Below, one piece after another: positions 7,135-14,567 of a DNA stretch of 23,218 nt (position 1 is its first letter; every line of letters starts with the position of its first letter). Source of the stretch: Balneolales bacterium (GTDB lineage Bacteria > Bacteroidota > Rhodothermia > Balneolales > Natronogracilivirgulaceae); contig SKIC01000202.1 of the NCBI GenBank assembly GCA_007116685.1, forward strand, positions 1-23,218. Reading direction: 5' to 3'. The notes under the pieces were generated by a model. It made no database searches. It saw only the letters and a list, made by a program, of their open reading frames with translations, and was not told the DNA's origin. Both the position numbers and the translations under genes were made by a program.

Positions 7135-8556
7135 ATGGCTAAAGAATTTGACGTTTGCGTAATTGGTTCTGGCCCGGGTGGCTATGCTGCCGCAATACGT
7201 GCCAGCCAGTTAGGCTTTAAAACAAGTATTATTGAAAAGAAAGATCTAGGCGGAGTCTGCTTAAATATTGGTTGTATCCCTACCAAAGCATTATTAAAAT
7301 CTGCTGAAGTATTTGAATATATCACCCATGCCGGAGACCACGGTATTGTAGTAGATAATTACAAAACAGACTTCCCTAAAATCATCAAACGCAGTCGTGG
7401 CGTTGCTAATAAAATGAGCAAAGGCATCGAATTCTTGATGAAAGCTAATAAAATTGAGGTTATCAGAGGAAAGGGTGTTTTTGATTCAGCAAAAGAACTC
7501 AAAGTTGTTGATGATAACGGGAAAGAAACGAACCGGGTAAAAGCCAAGCATTTTATTATTGCTACCGGAGCTCGAACCCGTGAATTGCCTCATATCAAAA
7601 TTGATGGAAAAACTGTTATTGGCTCTACCGAAGCAATGACGATGGATGAGCAGCCAAAGAATATGGTCATTATGGGTGCCGGTGCAATCGGTATTGAATT
7701 CGCCTACTTCTATCACACTATTGGTACAGAAGTAACGATTGTAGAACTCCAAAAACACATTTTGCCAGTAGAGGATGAAGACGTAAGCAAAGAGCTTCAA
7801 AAAATCTACAAAAAGAAGGGGATGAATATCCTTACCGAAAGCTCGGTTGAAAAAGTTGAGAAAAAAGGCAAAAAGGTAATTGTTACTGTTAAAGGCCCTA
7901 AAGGCAATCAGGAAATTGAAACCGATGTTGTACTTTCAGCTGTTGGTGTAACCGGCAATATTGAAGACATCGGACTTGAAAAAATTGGCGTTAAAACCGA
8001 TCGCGATTCTATCGTTGTTGATAAAAAAACCTACAAGACCGACGTTGATGGCGTTTATGCCATCGGTGATGTTATTGGAGCTCCTTGGTTGGCTCACAAA
8101 GCAACTCACGAAGGTATCAATCTCGTTGAGCAATTAGCGGGTCATCATCCGGGTGAGATTGATTATGAAGGAATTCCTGGCTGTACCTATTGCCAACCTC
8201 AGGTTGCATCAGTAGGTTACACTGAAAAAGCTGCCAAAGATGCAGGTTATGAAATCAAAGTTGGGAAATTTCCTTTTGCAGCCAGCGGTAAAGCATCTGC
8301 AATCGGACACAATGAAGGTTTCGTAAAAGTAATTTTTGATGCAAAGTACGGTGAGTGGCTTGGTTGTCATATCATTGGTGCAGAAGCCACTGAGCTTATT
8401 GCTGAAGCGGTAGCTGCTCGTAAACTGGAAACCACTGCACAGGAAATCATCAAATCAGTTCATCCGCACCCAACACTGTCTGAGGCAGTAATGGAAGCTG
8501 CGGCTGAAGCTTATTATGAAGGAATCCATTTAGGTACACAACCACCTAAAAAGTAG
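7135..8556 (+). CDS. lpdA: Dihydrolipoyl dehydrogenase (E3)
   Basis: 473 aa, full length for the family. The flavoprotein re-oxidises dihydrolipoyl groups of the pyruvate, 2-oxoglutarate or branched-chain dehydrogenase complexes and of glycine cleavage, passing electrons to NAD+. Seen in the sequence: FAD-binding GSGPGG (11-16), redox-active disulfide GGVCLNIGCIPTKALL (Cys42 and Cys47), NAD-binding GAGAIG (181-186), the second FAD motif VYAIGDVIG, and the C-terminal active-site HPHPTLSE with His445 and Glu450. ATG 7135 has AGGAAT a few bases upstream. Two genes for making lipoyl groups follow, but a terminator separates them, so lpd is probably its own transcript. No E1 or E2 gene is adjacent, so it may serve several complexes. 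Confidence 0.97.
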   Translation: MAKEFDVCVIGSGPGGYAAAIRASQLGFKTSIIEKKDLGGVCLNIGCIPTKALLKSAEVFEYITHAGDHGIVVDNYKTDFPKIIKRSRGVANKMSKGIEFLMKANKIEVIRGKGVFDSAKELKVVDDNGKETNRVKAKHFIIATGARTRELPHIKIDGKTVIGSTEAMTMDEQPKNMVIMGAGAIGIEFAYFYHTIGTEVTIVELQKHILPVEDEDVSKELQKIYKKKGMNILTESSVEKVEKKGKKVIVTVKGPKGNQEIETDVVLSAVGVTGNIEDIGLEKIGVKTDRDSIVVDKKTYKTDVDGVYAIGDVIGAPWLAHKATHEGINLVEQLAGHHPGEIDYEGIPGCTYCQPQVASVGYTEKAAKDAGYEIKVGKFPFAASGKASAIGHNEGFVKVIFDAKYGEWLGCHIIGAEATELIAEAVAARKLETTAQEIIKSVHPHPTLSEAVMEAAAEAYYEGIHLGTQPPKK

Positions 8557-8605
8557 TATTAGTTGGGTTTTTATTTTGAACCCAATGATGAATTATCACC
8601 AGAAT

Positions 8606-8642
8606 AGGTAGTCTCAAGCAGATTGAGGCTACCTTATTTTTT
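8606..8642 (+). terminator. Rho-independent terminator after lpd, abutting the lipB start codon
   Basis: A 12-bp stem (AGGTAGTCTCAA 8606-8617 with TTGAGGCTACCT 8623-8634, one T-G wobble), loop GCAGA, is followed by TATTTTTT (8635-8642). The T tract ends two bases before the lipB ATG at 8645. A second dyad, TTGGGTT/AACCCAA (8563-8569 and 8579-8585), lies upstream without a T tail. Confidence 0.85.
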
Positions 8643-8644
8643 CT

Positions 8645-9358
8645 ATGGCTGTTTTACGTATTACAGATCTAGGACTAGCTCCCTATCAAGAAACCTGGGA
8701 TCTTCAAAAAACCATCCAGCAAAAACTTATTGACGAAAAAGTATCTGTCAGAAAAGGAACTTTTGAAGGCGAGAGGTCGGATGACGTACTCCTATTTGTT
8801 CAACATCCTCATGTATATACACTTGGAAAAAGTGGTGATGTGAAAAACTTGCTCAAAACCGAAGATGAACTAGCCTCTGCAAATGCCTCTTTTGTGAAAA
8901 TTGACCGAGGTGGCGACATTACCTACCACGGACCAGGCCAATTGGTTGGATATCCTATTTTAGATTTAGATCGGCATTTCACTGATATCCATAAATATCT
9001 GCGTTATCTCGAAGAAGTTATTATTAGAGTTTGTGCAGAATATGGCATCAATGCAGGGCGTTCAGAAGGTGCGACAGGTGTTTGGGTGGGCCATGCTAAA
9101 GTTTGTGCCATGGGCATTAAATGCTCCCGTTGGGTAACCATGCATGGATTTGCATTGAACGTTTCTACCCAACTCGACTATTTCAGCAATATCATCCCCT
9201 GTGGTATCTCTGATAAAAAAGTAACAAGTTTATCAGAACTTCTTAATCGCTACGTATCTTTGGATGAAGTCAAAGAGAAGGTTATTAAGAATTTTGCTGA
9301 CGTTTTTAATGTTACAATCATTCAGGATGATAACATCCCTCATTTACAATCTGAATAA
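8645..9358 (+). CDS. lipB: Lipoyl(octanoyl) transferase
   Basis: 237 aa. It transfers octanoate from octanoyl-ACP to lipoyl domains through a Cys thioester intermediate. The family motif RGGDITYHGPGQLVGYPILDL begins at residue 88. The catalytic pair is Lys152 (GHAKVCAMGIK) and Cys186 (IIPCGI). The N-terminus RITDLGLAPYQETWDLQ aligns with the usual LipB start, which supports ATG 8645. However, no Shine-Dalgarno precedes it: the preceding bases are the T tract of a terminator hairpin. Translation is therefore initiated on an unusual leader, or the mRNA starts almost at the ATG. lipA follows after 58 bp, so both genes for lipoyl assembly are together. Confidence 0.96.
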   Translation: MAVLRITDLGLAPYQETWDLQKTIQQKLIDEKVSVRKGTFEGERSDDVLLFVQHPHVYTLGKSGDVKNLLKTEDELASANASFVKIDRGGDITYHGPGQLVGYPILDLDRHFTDIHKYLRYLEEVIIRVCAEYGINAGRSEGATGVWVGHAKVCAMGIKCSRWVTMHGFALNVSTQLDYFSNIIPCGISDKKVTSLSELLNRYVSLDEVKEKVIKNFADVFNVTIIQDDNIPHLQSE

Positions 9359-9416
9359 ACACCTATTTTACAGAGATTAACTGTATTACCGCTAATCAAA
9401 ACCTCCATTACGTATC

Positions 9417-10289
9417 ATGCTTAAAGAATTAGATGTAATAGCACCACCAAAAGAAAGTCAACGCCGTCCGGATTGGTTACGCGTAAAACTTCCTTCCGGA
9501 GAAAGTTTCAAACACGTAAACAATGTTATTCAGGAGCATTCTTTGAATACGGTTTGTTCTGAAGCCCGATGTCCAAATATGGGAGAGTGTTGGGGTGCCG
9601 GTACAGCAACTTTTATGATTCTTGGTGACGTTTGCACTCGTTCTTGTGGATTCTGTGCCGTTAAAACGGGTCGCCCCGTACAAGGATTAGATTGGGATGA
9701 GCCAAACCGCGTTGTCAGAGCTGCTAAGTTGATGGGATTGAAACATGCTGTTATTACTTCAGTAAATCGTGATGAGCGTAAAGATGGCGGGGCACCCATT
9801 TTTGCTGAAGTTATCCGCAGACTTCACGATGAAGGTATTACTTCTGAAGTTCTTATCCCTGATTTTCGTGGCATTTGGGAAGCATTAGAAATTGTAATGA
9901 AAGCTCGTCCGGACATCCTCAGCCACAATCTGGAAACCGTTCCCAGCCTATATCGCCAGGTAAGACCACAAGCTAAATATGAGCGCTCTTTAGAACTTCT
10001 TAAACGCTCAAATGAAGACGGACTCAGAACTAAAACCGGTATCATGGTTGGTCTTGGTGAAAAAGAAGATGAAGTAATGGAATTGATGAAGGACTGTGTT
10101 GATCACGGAGTCCACGTGTTAACTATAGGTCAATACATGCAGCCCACCAAAATGCATCTTGATGTTAAAGAATGGATACACCCCGACCTTTTTGCCAAAT
10201 ACAAAAAAGAAGGGGAAGCCATGGGGATAGAGCACGTTGAAAGTGGTCCTTTGGTACGCTCTTCTTATCATGCTGAACGGCATCTCTAA
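9417..10289 (+). CDS. lipA: Lipoyl synthase (radical SAM)
   Basis: 290 aa. It inserts two sulfur atoms into protein-bound octanoyl groups, consuming its auxiliary 4Fe-4S cluster. Auxiliary-cluster ligands are Cys47, Cys52 and Cys58 (CSEARCPNMGECWG). The radical-SAM cluster is CTRSCGFC (Cys73, Cys77, Cys80). The C-terminal RSSYHAER (281-288) supplies the conserved serine ligand. ATG 9417 gives a normal N-terminus (LPSGESFKHVNNVIQEHSLNTVC); no clear Shine-Dalgarno. It acts directly after LipB and needs Fe-S supply, for which the A-type carrier at 12913 in this window is a candidate donor. Confidence 0.97.
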   Translation: MLKELDVIAPPKESQRRPDWLRVKLPSGESFKHVNNVIQEHSLNTVCSEARCPNMGECWGAGTATFMILGDVCTRSCGFCAVKTGRPVQGLDWDEPNRVVRAAKLMGLKHAVITSVNRDERKDGGAPIFAEVIRRLHDEGITSEVLIPDFRGIWEALEIVMKARPDILSHNLETVPSLYRQVRPQAKYERSLELLKRSNEDGLRTKTGIMVGLGEKEDEVMELMKDCVDHGVHVLTIGQYMQPTKMHLDVKEWIHPDLFAKYKKEGEAMGIEHVESGPLVRSSYHAERHL

Positions 10290-10389
10290 TCCCTGTTAAC
10301 ACTTTTTTCTAAAATACAATACTGGTAAAGTTTTTTTGTGTTACTATATTATAAGTCTAAGAACACAATAATTTTACCGAGGTATTGGT

Positions 10390-11067
10390 TTGCTTTCGTT
10401 TCTCGCTGTTATCTTACTTAGTTACCTGTTAGGCTCTATTCCAACATCTGTTTGGGTAGGCAAAATTTATAAAAAGGTAGATATTCGTGAACATGGAAGC
10501 GGAAACGCAGGTGCAACAAATACTTTTCGCGTATTAGGCTGGAAAGCCGGTAGCGTAGTTGCGCTCATTGATATGACCAAGGGATTTGTGGCTGCAGGTT
10601 ATATAAGTACAATCGCTTATACTTTTGGCGGTGTTCCAGAAACTGTAGGGCCCTGGGAGACAGAAATATTCATCCAGCTACTTGCAGGGATGTCTGCTAT
10701 TACAGGGCACATGTATCCTCTGTATGCTAACTTTAAGGGTGGCAAAGGGGTTATTACTGCAGCAGGAATGCTATTTGCCATTGAGCCTATTTCCATTTCG
10801 ATTGTATTAGCTGTTTTTCTCATAGTATTAGGTACTAGCCGATACGTATCACTTTCTTCCATTATAGCTTCTCTGGCCTATCCAATTACCTTATTGGTTA
10901 TGCGATATTTCATAGGAATGGATATCGATGGTAGCCTCATCGTTCTAACCAGTATTATTGCACTATTTATTGTATTCAAGCACAAGGATAACATTAGTCG
11001 CTTGTTAGCAGGAAATGAGAATAGAATTTCCTCTTTCAGCCCGGCAAAAGGAAAATTAAACGAGTAA
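10390..11067 (+). CDS. plsY: Acyl-phosphate:glycerol-3-phosphate acyltransferase
   Basis: 225 aa integral membrane enzyme that makes 1-acyl-glycerol-3-phosphate from acyl-phosphate. Family motifs: SGNAGATN (37-44), GHMYPLYANFKGGKGVITAAG (two motifs, from residue 106) and a C-terminal HKDNISRLLAGNENRI. Hydrophobic segments are seen at about 1-22, 52-75, 95-112, 122-150 and 155-195. The start is TTG 10390: GAGG at 10379-10382 lies seven bases upstream, and an in-frame TAA at 10369 leaves no upstream ATG. It is followed after 11 bp by gpsA, which supplies its acceptor substrate, so the two form one operon. Confidence 0.95.
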   Translation: MLSFLAVILLSYLLGSIPTSVWVGKIYKKVDIREHGSGNAGATNTFRVLGWKAGSVVALIDMTKGFVAAGYISTIAYTFGGVPETVGPWETEIFIQLLAGMSAITGHMYPLYANFKGGKGVITAAGMLFAIEPISISIVLAVFLIVLGTSRYVSLSSIIASLAYPITLLVMRYFIGMDIDGSLIVLTSIIALFIVFKHKDNISRLLAGNENRISSFSPAKGKLNE

Positions 11068-11078
11068 TTTGCAGATTT

Positions 11079-12086
11079 ATGAAAACAGTAATTATTGGTG
11101 CCGGAAGTTGGGGAACTGCGCTATCCGTAGTTCTAAATGATGCAGGGCACGATGTAATTTTGTGGGCACGCGAACCAGAAATTGCAGACAGCATCAACCG
11201 TGAAAATAGAAATCAGTTTTATCTTCCTCATCTAACCTTAGCACCGGCTATAAAGGCCAATTTAAATATCAGGGAATGTATTAAGGATAGAAACTTTATT
11301 GTTTTTGCCACTCCTTCTCATGCTATTCGCTCAGTAGCGGAAAAAATTAAACCGATGCTCACTGGCGATGAAATTATTGTAAATGTGGCTAAAGGAATTG
11401 AACAAGAAAGTTTTTTGACGCCTACTCAAATTTTAAGCGAAGTTTTAGGGGATGTCATTAACGAAGATCATATTGGTGTTTTGTATGGCCCTAGCCACGC
11501 CGAAGAAGTTTGTGAAAAGAAGCCTACCACGGTTGTTTCTGCTGCCAATAGTAAAAGCACAGCCAAACTTATTCAGCAAGTGTTTAGCACATCCCGATTC
11601 CGGGTGTACGTAAATCACGATATGCTCGGTGTTGAGATTGCTGGTTCTGTAAAAAACGTAATCGCTATTGCAGCAGGAGCTTGTGATGGTGCTGGATTAG
11701 GTGATAATGCTGTAGCTGCATTATTAACCAGAGGCTTAATTGAAATCAAAAGACTTGGGATGAAATTAGGTGCCTCATCAGATACTTTTTCAGGATTAGC
11801 CGGTATTGGCGATATGATCGTAACGTGCACAAGTAAGCACAGTAGAAACCGATTTGTGGGCTATGAAATTGGTAAAGGGAAAAAGCTTGATGAAATCATC
11901 AAGGATATGAACATGGTTGCAGAAGGCGTTAAAACTACGCAATCGGTGTATGGCATGGCACAAAAGCTCGGGGTGGAAATGCCTATCACCGAAGCTGTGT
12001 ATCGTGTACTTTTTGAGAATGTTCCTCCTGATGTTGCTGTTAGTCAACTTATGACTCGAGATTTAAAAGACGAAATCATCATTTAA
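11079..12086 (+). CDS. gpsA: Glycerol-3-phosphate dehydrogenase [NAD(P)+]
   Basis: 335 aa, cytosolic. It reduces dihydroxyacetone phosphate to sn-glycerol-3-phosphate, the backbone of phospholipids. Rossmann motif GAGSWGTA (7-14); ATPSHAIRSV (78-87); GPSHAEEV (137-144); catalytic Lys192 in GSVKNVIAIAAG; then the substrate-binding stretch NAVAALLTRGLIEI and the GLAGIGDMIVTCTS signature; C-terminal MVAEGVKTT and MPITEAVYRVLF. ATG 11079 follows the plsY stop closely. The plsY-gpsA pairing is common in bacteria and makes functional sense, since GpsA product is the PlsY acceptor. Confidence 0.97.
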   Translation: MKTVIIGAGSWGTALSVVLNDAGHDVILWAREPEIADSINRENRNQFYLPHLTLAPAIKANLNIRECIKDRNFIVFATPSHAIRSVAEKIKPMLTGDEIIVNVAKGIEQESFLTPTQILSEVLGDVINEDHIGVLYGPSHAEEVCEKKPTTVVSAANSKSTAKLIQQVFSTSRFRVYVNHDMLGVEIAGSVKNVIAIAAGACDGAGLGDNAVAALLTRGLIEIKRLGMKLGASSDTFSGLAGIGDMIVTCTSKHSRNRFVGYEIGKGKKLDEIIKDMNMVAEGVKTTQSVYGMAQKLGVEMPITEAVYRVLFENVPPDVAVSQLMTRDLKDEIII

Positions 12087-12138
12087 TCTCGTTCCCACTG
12101 CAAGACGCTCATTCCAATTTCTTTGAAAATAAATTGCC

Positions 12139-12825
12139 ATGTATTCTTATGAGCCTCCTAAGGCTTCAGATTTATCTATTCGAGATTTAAAACAGCTTGT
12201 TCAAACAGGAGAAGGAAAGTACCTCGAATTTAAAAGAATAATTTCAACCCCCGAAAAAATTGCCCGAGAGATTTCCGCATTCGCTAACACAAATGGTGGT
12301 ACATTGCTAATTGGAGTTGATGATGATTTGTCTATTGTAGGCGTGGAAAGTTATCATGAACAGGAATTTCTCCTGGAGCAAGCAGCCAAGGATTTATGTA
12401 GCCCTCACATAGAATACAGTTTCGAAATTCTGCCTTTCAAAAAGCGGGAGGTTATCATAGCAAAAATAAAAGAGTCGCAAAAAAAGCCTGTTTATATGCG
12501 CTCTGAGAATGGGAAAAGAAAAGTTTTCATCAGGATTGATGATAAAAGCGTGCGTGCCAGTAGAGAAACAGAGCGGTTGATGAAAAAATCTCAATCTCCG
12601 GTTGGGGTTACTTTCGAATACGGTCCATTTGAACAAAAACTATTTCGCTTTCTCAACGAATATGGGAAGATAACTGTACGGGAATTTGCCAATCTTGTAG
12701 ATATTAGCAGAAATCAAGCCTCACATAAATTAGTCGATTTGGTAAGCGCAGGCGTTTTATCCTTATTCAACGGAAAACGCTACGATTACTTTACTTTTTC
12801 CAAGCAAGACAAAGAGGAAAAGTAA
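12139..12825 (+). CDS. AlbA_2 (Schlafen-like) domain protein with C-terminal winged helix
   Basis: 228 aa. Residues 14-148 are an AlbA_2 domain: EGKYLEFKR (25-33, the conserved E-x-K core), AREISAFANTNGGTLLIGVDD (42-62) and the closing VFIRIDDKSVRASRE (129-143). This fold is related to the Schlafen core and binds nucleic acid in some members; others are annotated as divergent-AAA or transcriptional regulators. Residues 164-222 form a winged-helix domain (KLFRFLNEYGKITVREFANL with recognition helix RNQASHKLVDLVSAGVL). There is no membrane segment or nuclease motif. It lies 52 bp after gpsA and 87 bp before the Fe-S carrier, all on the plus strand, with no terminator between it and gpsA. It is likely a DNA-binding regulator; its target is unknown. 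Confidence 0.85.
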   Translation: MYSYEPPKASDLSIRDLKQLVQTGEGKYLEFKRIISTPEKIAREISAFANTNGGTLLIGVDDDLSIVGVESYHEQEFLLEQAAKDLCSPHIEYSFEILPFKKREVIIAKIKESQKKPVYMRSENGKRKVFIRIDDKSVRASRETERLMKKSQSPVGVTFEYGPFEQKLFRFLNEYGKITVREFANLVDISRNQASHKLVDLVSAGVLSLFNGKRYDYFTFSKQDKEEK

Positions 12826-12858
12826 TTTTTATTGGAATGGCAACGCAAACTGCGATGT

Positions 12859-12887
12859 TTGACATGCCACTACCCATCCCGTATATT
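12859..12887 (+). promoter_or_regulatory. Promoter of the ErpA-type Fe-S carrier gene
   Basis: Consensus TTGACA at 12859-12864, a 17-base spacer and TATATT at 12882-12887, followed by TA. The hexamers and spacing are identical to those of the phaR promoter at 1005-1033. Transcription would start near 12894, some 20 bases before the ATG at 12913, so a TTG codon at 12832 in the same frame cannot be the start on this transcript. Confidence 0.75.
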
Positions 12888-12912
12888 TAGACTTGATACA
12901 AATAAAACAACT

Positions 12913-13269
12913 ATGCTTATGTCAACAGACACTCACCAACTTGAAACAGTTCAACTTTCCACAAATGCCGCTAAGCAAGTAGCAAAAATCAGAACTGATG
13001 AATCTATAGGCGATGACCAATATCTTCGTATTGCTGTAAAAGGTGGCGGTTGTGCAGGTATGAGTTACGAACTTGGTTTTGATCACAAAAACGAAAACGA
13101 CTTACTTTACGATTCCCAAGGAGTTTCCATAATTGTTGATAAGCGGCATTTAATGTATCTGCAAGGAATCGTAATCGACTTTTTTGATGGGCTTGATAAC
13201 CGAGGTTTTGTATTCAATAATCCACAAGCTACCTCTACATGCGGTTGCGGCACTTCATTCAGTGCGTAA
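12913..13269 (+). CDS. erpA: A-type iron-sulfur carrier/insertion protein (ErpA/IscA family)
   Basis: 118 aa from ATG 12913 (116 from the equally possible ATG 12919), the normal family size. A-type carriers accept Fe-S clusters from a scaffold and deliver them to apo-enzymes. The three cluster-binding cysteines are present: Cys47 in GGGCAGMSYELGF and Cys110/Cys112 in the C-terminal TCGCGTSFSA. The open frame extends upstream to a TTG at 12832, but the promoter at 12859-12887 lies inside that extension and the extra residues do not resemble the family, so the short form is preferred. A terminator follows, so the gene appears monocistronic. ErpA, IscA and SufA cannot be separated by eye; no isc or suf genes are nearby, which slightly favours ErpA. 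Confidence 0.9.
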   Translation: MLMSTDTHQLETVQLSTNAAKQVAKIRTDESIGDDQYLRIAVKGGGCAGMSYELGFDHKNENDLLYDSQGVSIIVDKRHLMYLQGIVIDFFDGLDNRGFVFNNPQATSTCGCGTSFSA

Positions 13270-13300
13270 ACTGATTTATTGACCATCTTTTCGTATCTTT

Positions 13301-13338
13301 AAAAATGCTCCAGAATAACTTTGGAGCATTTTTTATTT
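13301..13338 (+). terminator. Rho-independent terminator after the Fe-S carrier gene
   Basis: A 12-bp stem (AAAAATGCTCCA 13301-13312 with TGGAGCATTTTT 13322-13333), 9-base loop, ends in a T-rich tail. The A run on the left arm would also let it work on the opposite strand. The next ATG is 30 bp downstream. Confidence 0.9.
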
Positions 13339-13367
13339 AAAGAAATTCTTGAGTTCCAAAACAATAT

Positions 13368-14567
13368 ATGGAGCCCCTACTCACTACCTTACAAAAAGAA
13401 GCCGCAACCAAACAGGAAAACCTGATTAGCCTCAGACGAACGCTACATCAGTATCCGGAAGTAGGATGGAATGAGGAGGGTACTTCAGAGCGATTGCGAA
13501 ATATGTTGCAAGCAATGGGACTCACTTGCTCTTCTCCACTCGCCAAAAATGGTTTTTATGTTGATATAAAAGGCACACAGCCGGGTCCCACAATTGCCTG
13601 GCGAGCTGACATGGATGCTCTACCCATCAGTGATCAAAAAGAAGTTCCTTATAAATCCAAGATTGATGGCTTTGGTCACATGTGTGGTCACGATGTGCAC
13701 AGCACTGTGGCGATGGGAATTACTAGTTTATTGAATCAGCATCGTGATCACATTAAAGGGACTATCAGAATTTTTTGGCAGCCAGCAGAGGAATGTAACC
13801 CAAGCGGCGCCCCAGTGATGATTGAGGACGGCGTCCTGAAAGATGTAAGTGCTGTTTATGCCATGCATTGTGATCCCAATTTACCCTCCGGCACATATGG
13901 TATGCGCCCGAAAGAGGAAACAGCTGCCTTCGATGCATTCAAGATTACTATAAAGACAGAACACACCGCCCATTCTGCAAGACCACATTTAGGCAGAGAT
14001 ACTATCTGGATTGCACATCAGGTAATGAGCCAGATTTACCAAATTTCTGGTAGAATCACCGATGCACTACACCCCACTGTGATTTCTATTTGTATGTTTC
14101 ACGGAGGATATGCTATCAACGTAATCCCGGATGAAGTCTATTTTACAGGTACTGCGCGCTCTGCTCGTGACACTGAACGCAGGTTCATCCGAAAAAAGGT
14201 TACTGAAATAGCAGAAGCGGCAGCCAAAGTATATGATGTTGATATTTCTATCGATTTTGGAAAAGGTGCACCCTCGGTATATAACAATGAGCGATTATTT
14301 TCACACTTTAAAGATATAGTACGCAAAAATCTTGGACGGTCTGCATTTATAACCAAAGACCAAAGTATGGGAGCAGAGGATTTTTCTTTCTATACGCATG
14401 AAGTACCCGGTTTATTTATTCGAGTGGGTACTTGCGAATCAGAATGTACGGCACATGCACTTCACAGCAATTATTTTGACATTGACGAGTCCATTTTAAG
14501 CGGTACCTGCGCTTTGGCATCGTATACGCTTATTCAGCATTTAGAAAATTTGCCCTTACAAAAATGA
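13368..14567 (+). CDS. M20D-family amidohydrolase, candidate N-acyl-diaminopimelate deacylase
   Basis: 399 aa metal-dependent amidohydrolase of the M20D type (hippurate, N-acyl-amino-acid and N-acetyl-DAP hydrolases). Visible features: RRTLHQYPEVGWNEEGTS (23-40), AWRADMDALPI (77-87), metal-binding HMCGHDVH (104-111), catalytic/metal Glu pair PAEEC (139-143), His167 in YAMHCDP, MGAEDFSFY, and the last metal His in HALHSNYFDIDES. A dimerisation (lid) domain sits between about 185 and 300. The stop overlaps the lysC start as ATGA (14564-14567), so the two are translationally coupled and dapB follows. This context makes deacylation of N-acetyl-diaminopimelate the best guess, but other N-acyl amino acid substrates remain possible. 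No transaminase or acetyltransferase of that route is in the window. Confidence 0.85.
   Translation: MEPLLTTLQKEAATKQENLISLRRTLHQYPEVGWNEEGTSERLRNMLQAMGLTCSSPLAKNGFYVDIKGTQPGPTIAWRADMDALPISDQKEVPYKSKIDGFGHMCGHDVHSTVAMGITSLLNQHRDHIKGTIRIFWQPAEECNPSGAPVMIEDGVLKDVSAVYAMHCDPNLPSGTYGMRPKEETAAFDAFKITIKTEHTAHSARPHLGRDTIWIAHQVMSQIYQISGRITDALHPTVISICMFHGGYAINVIPDEVYFTGTARSARDTERRFIRKKVTEIAEAAAKVYDVDISIDFGKGAPSVYNNERLFSHFKDIVRKNLGRSAFITKDQSMGAEDFSFYTHEVPGLFIRVGTCESECTAHALHSNYFDIDESILSGTCALASYTLIQHLENLPLQK

Noticed and set aside
10299..10312. TGTTAACA followed by a T run after lipA as a terminator
   Set aside because: An 8-base palindrome without a loop cannot form a stable hairpin.
12832..12912. N-terminal extension of the Fe-S carrier with its own CxxC-like pair (CLTC)
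   Set aside because: A consensus promoter lies within it and A-type carriers start near ATG 12913/12919.
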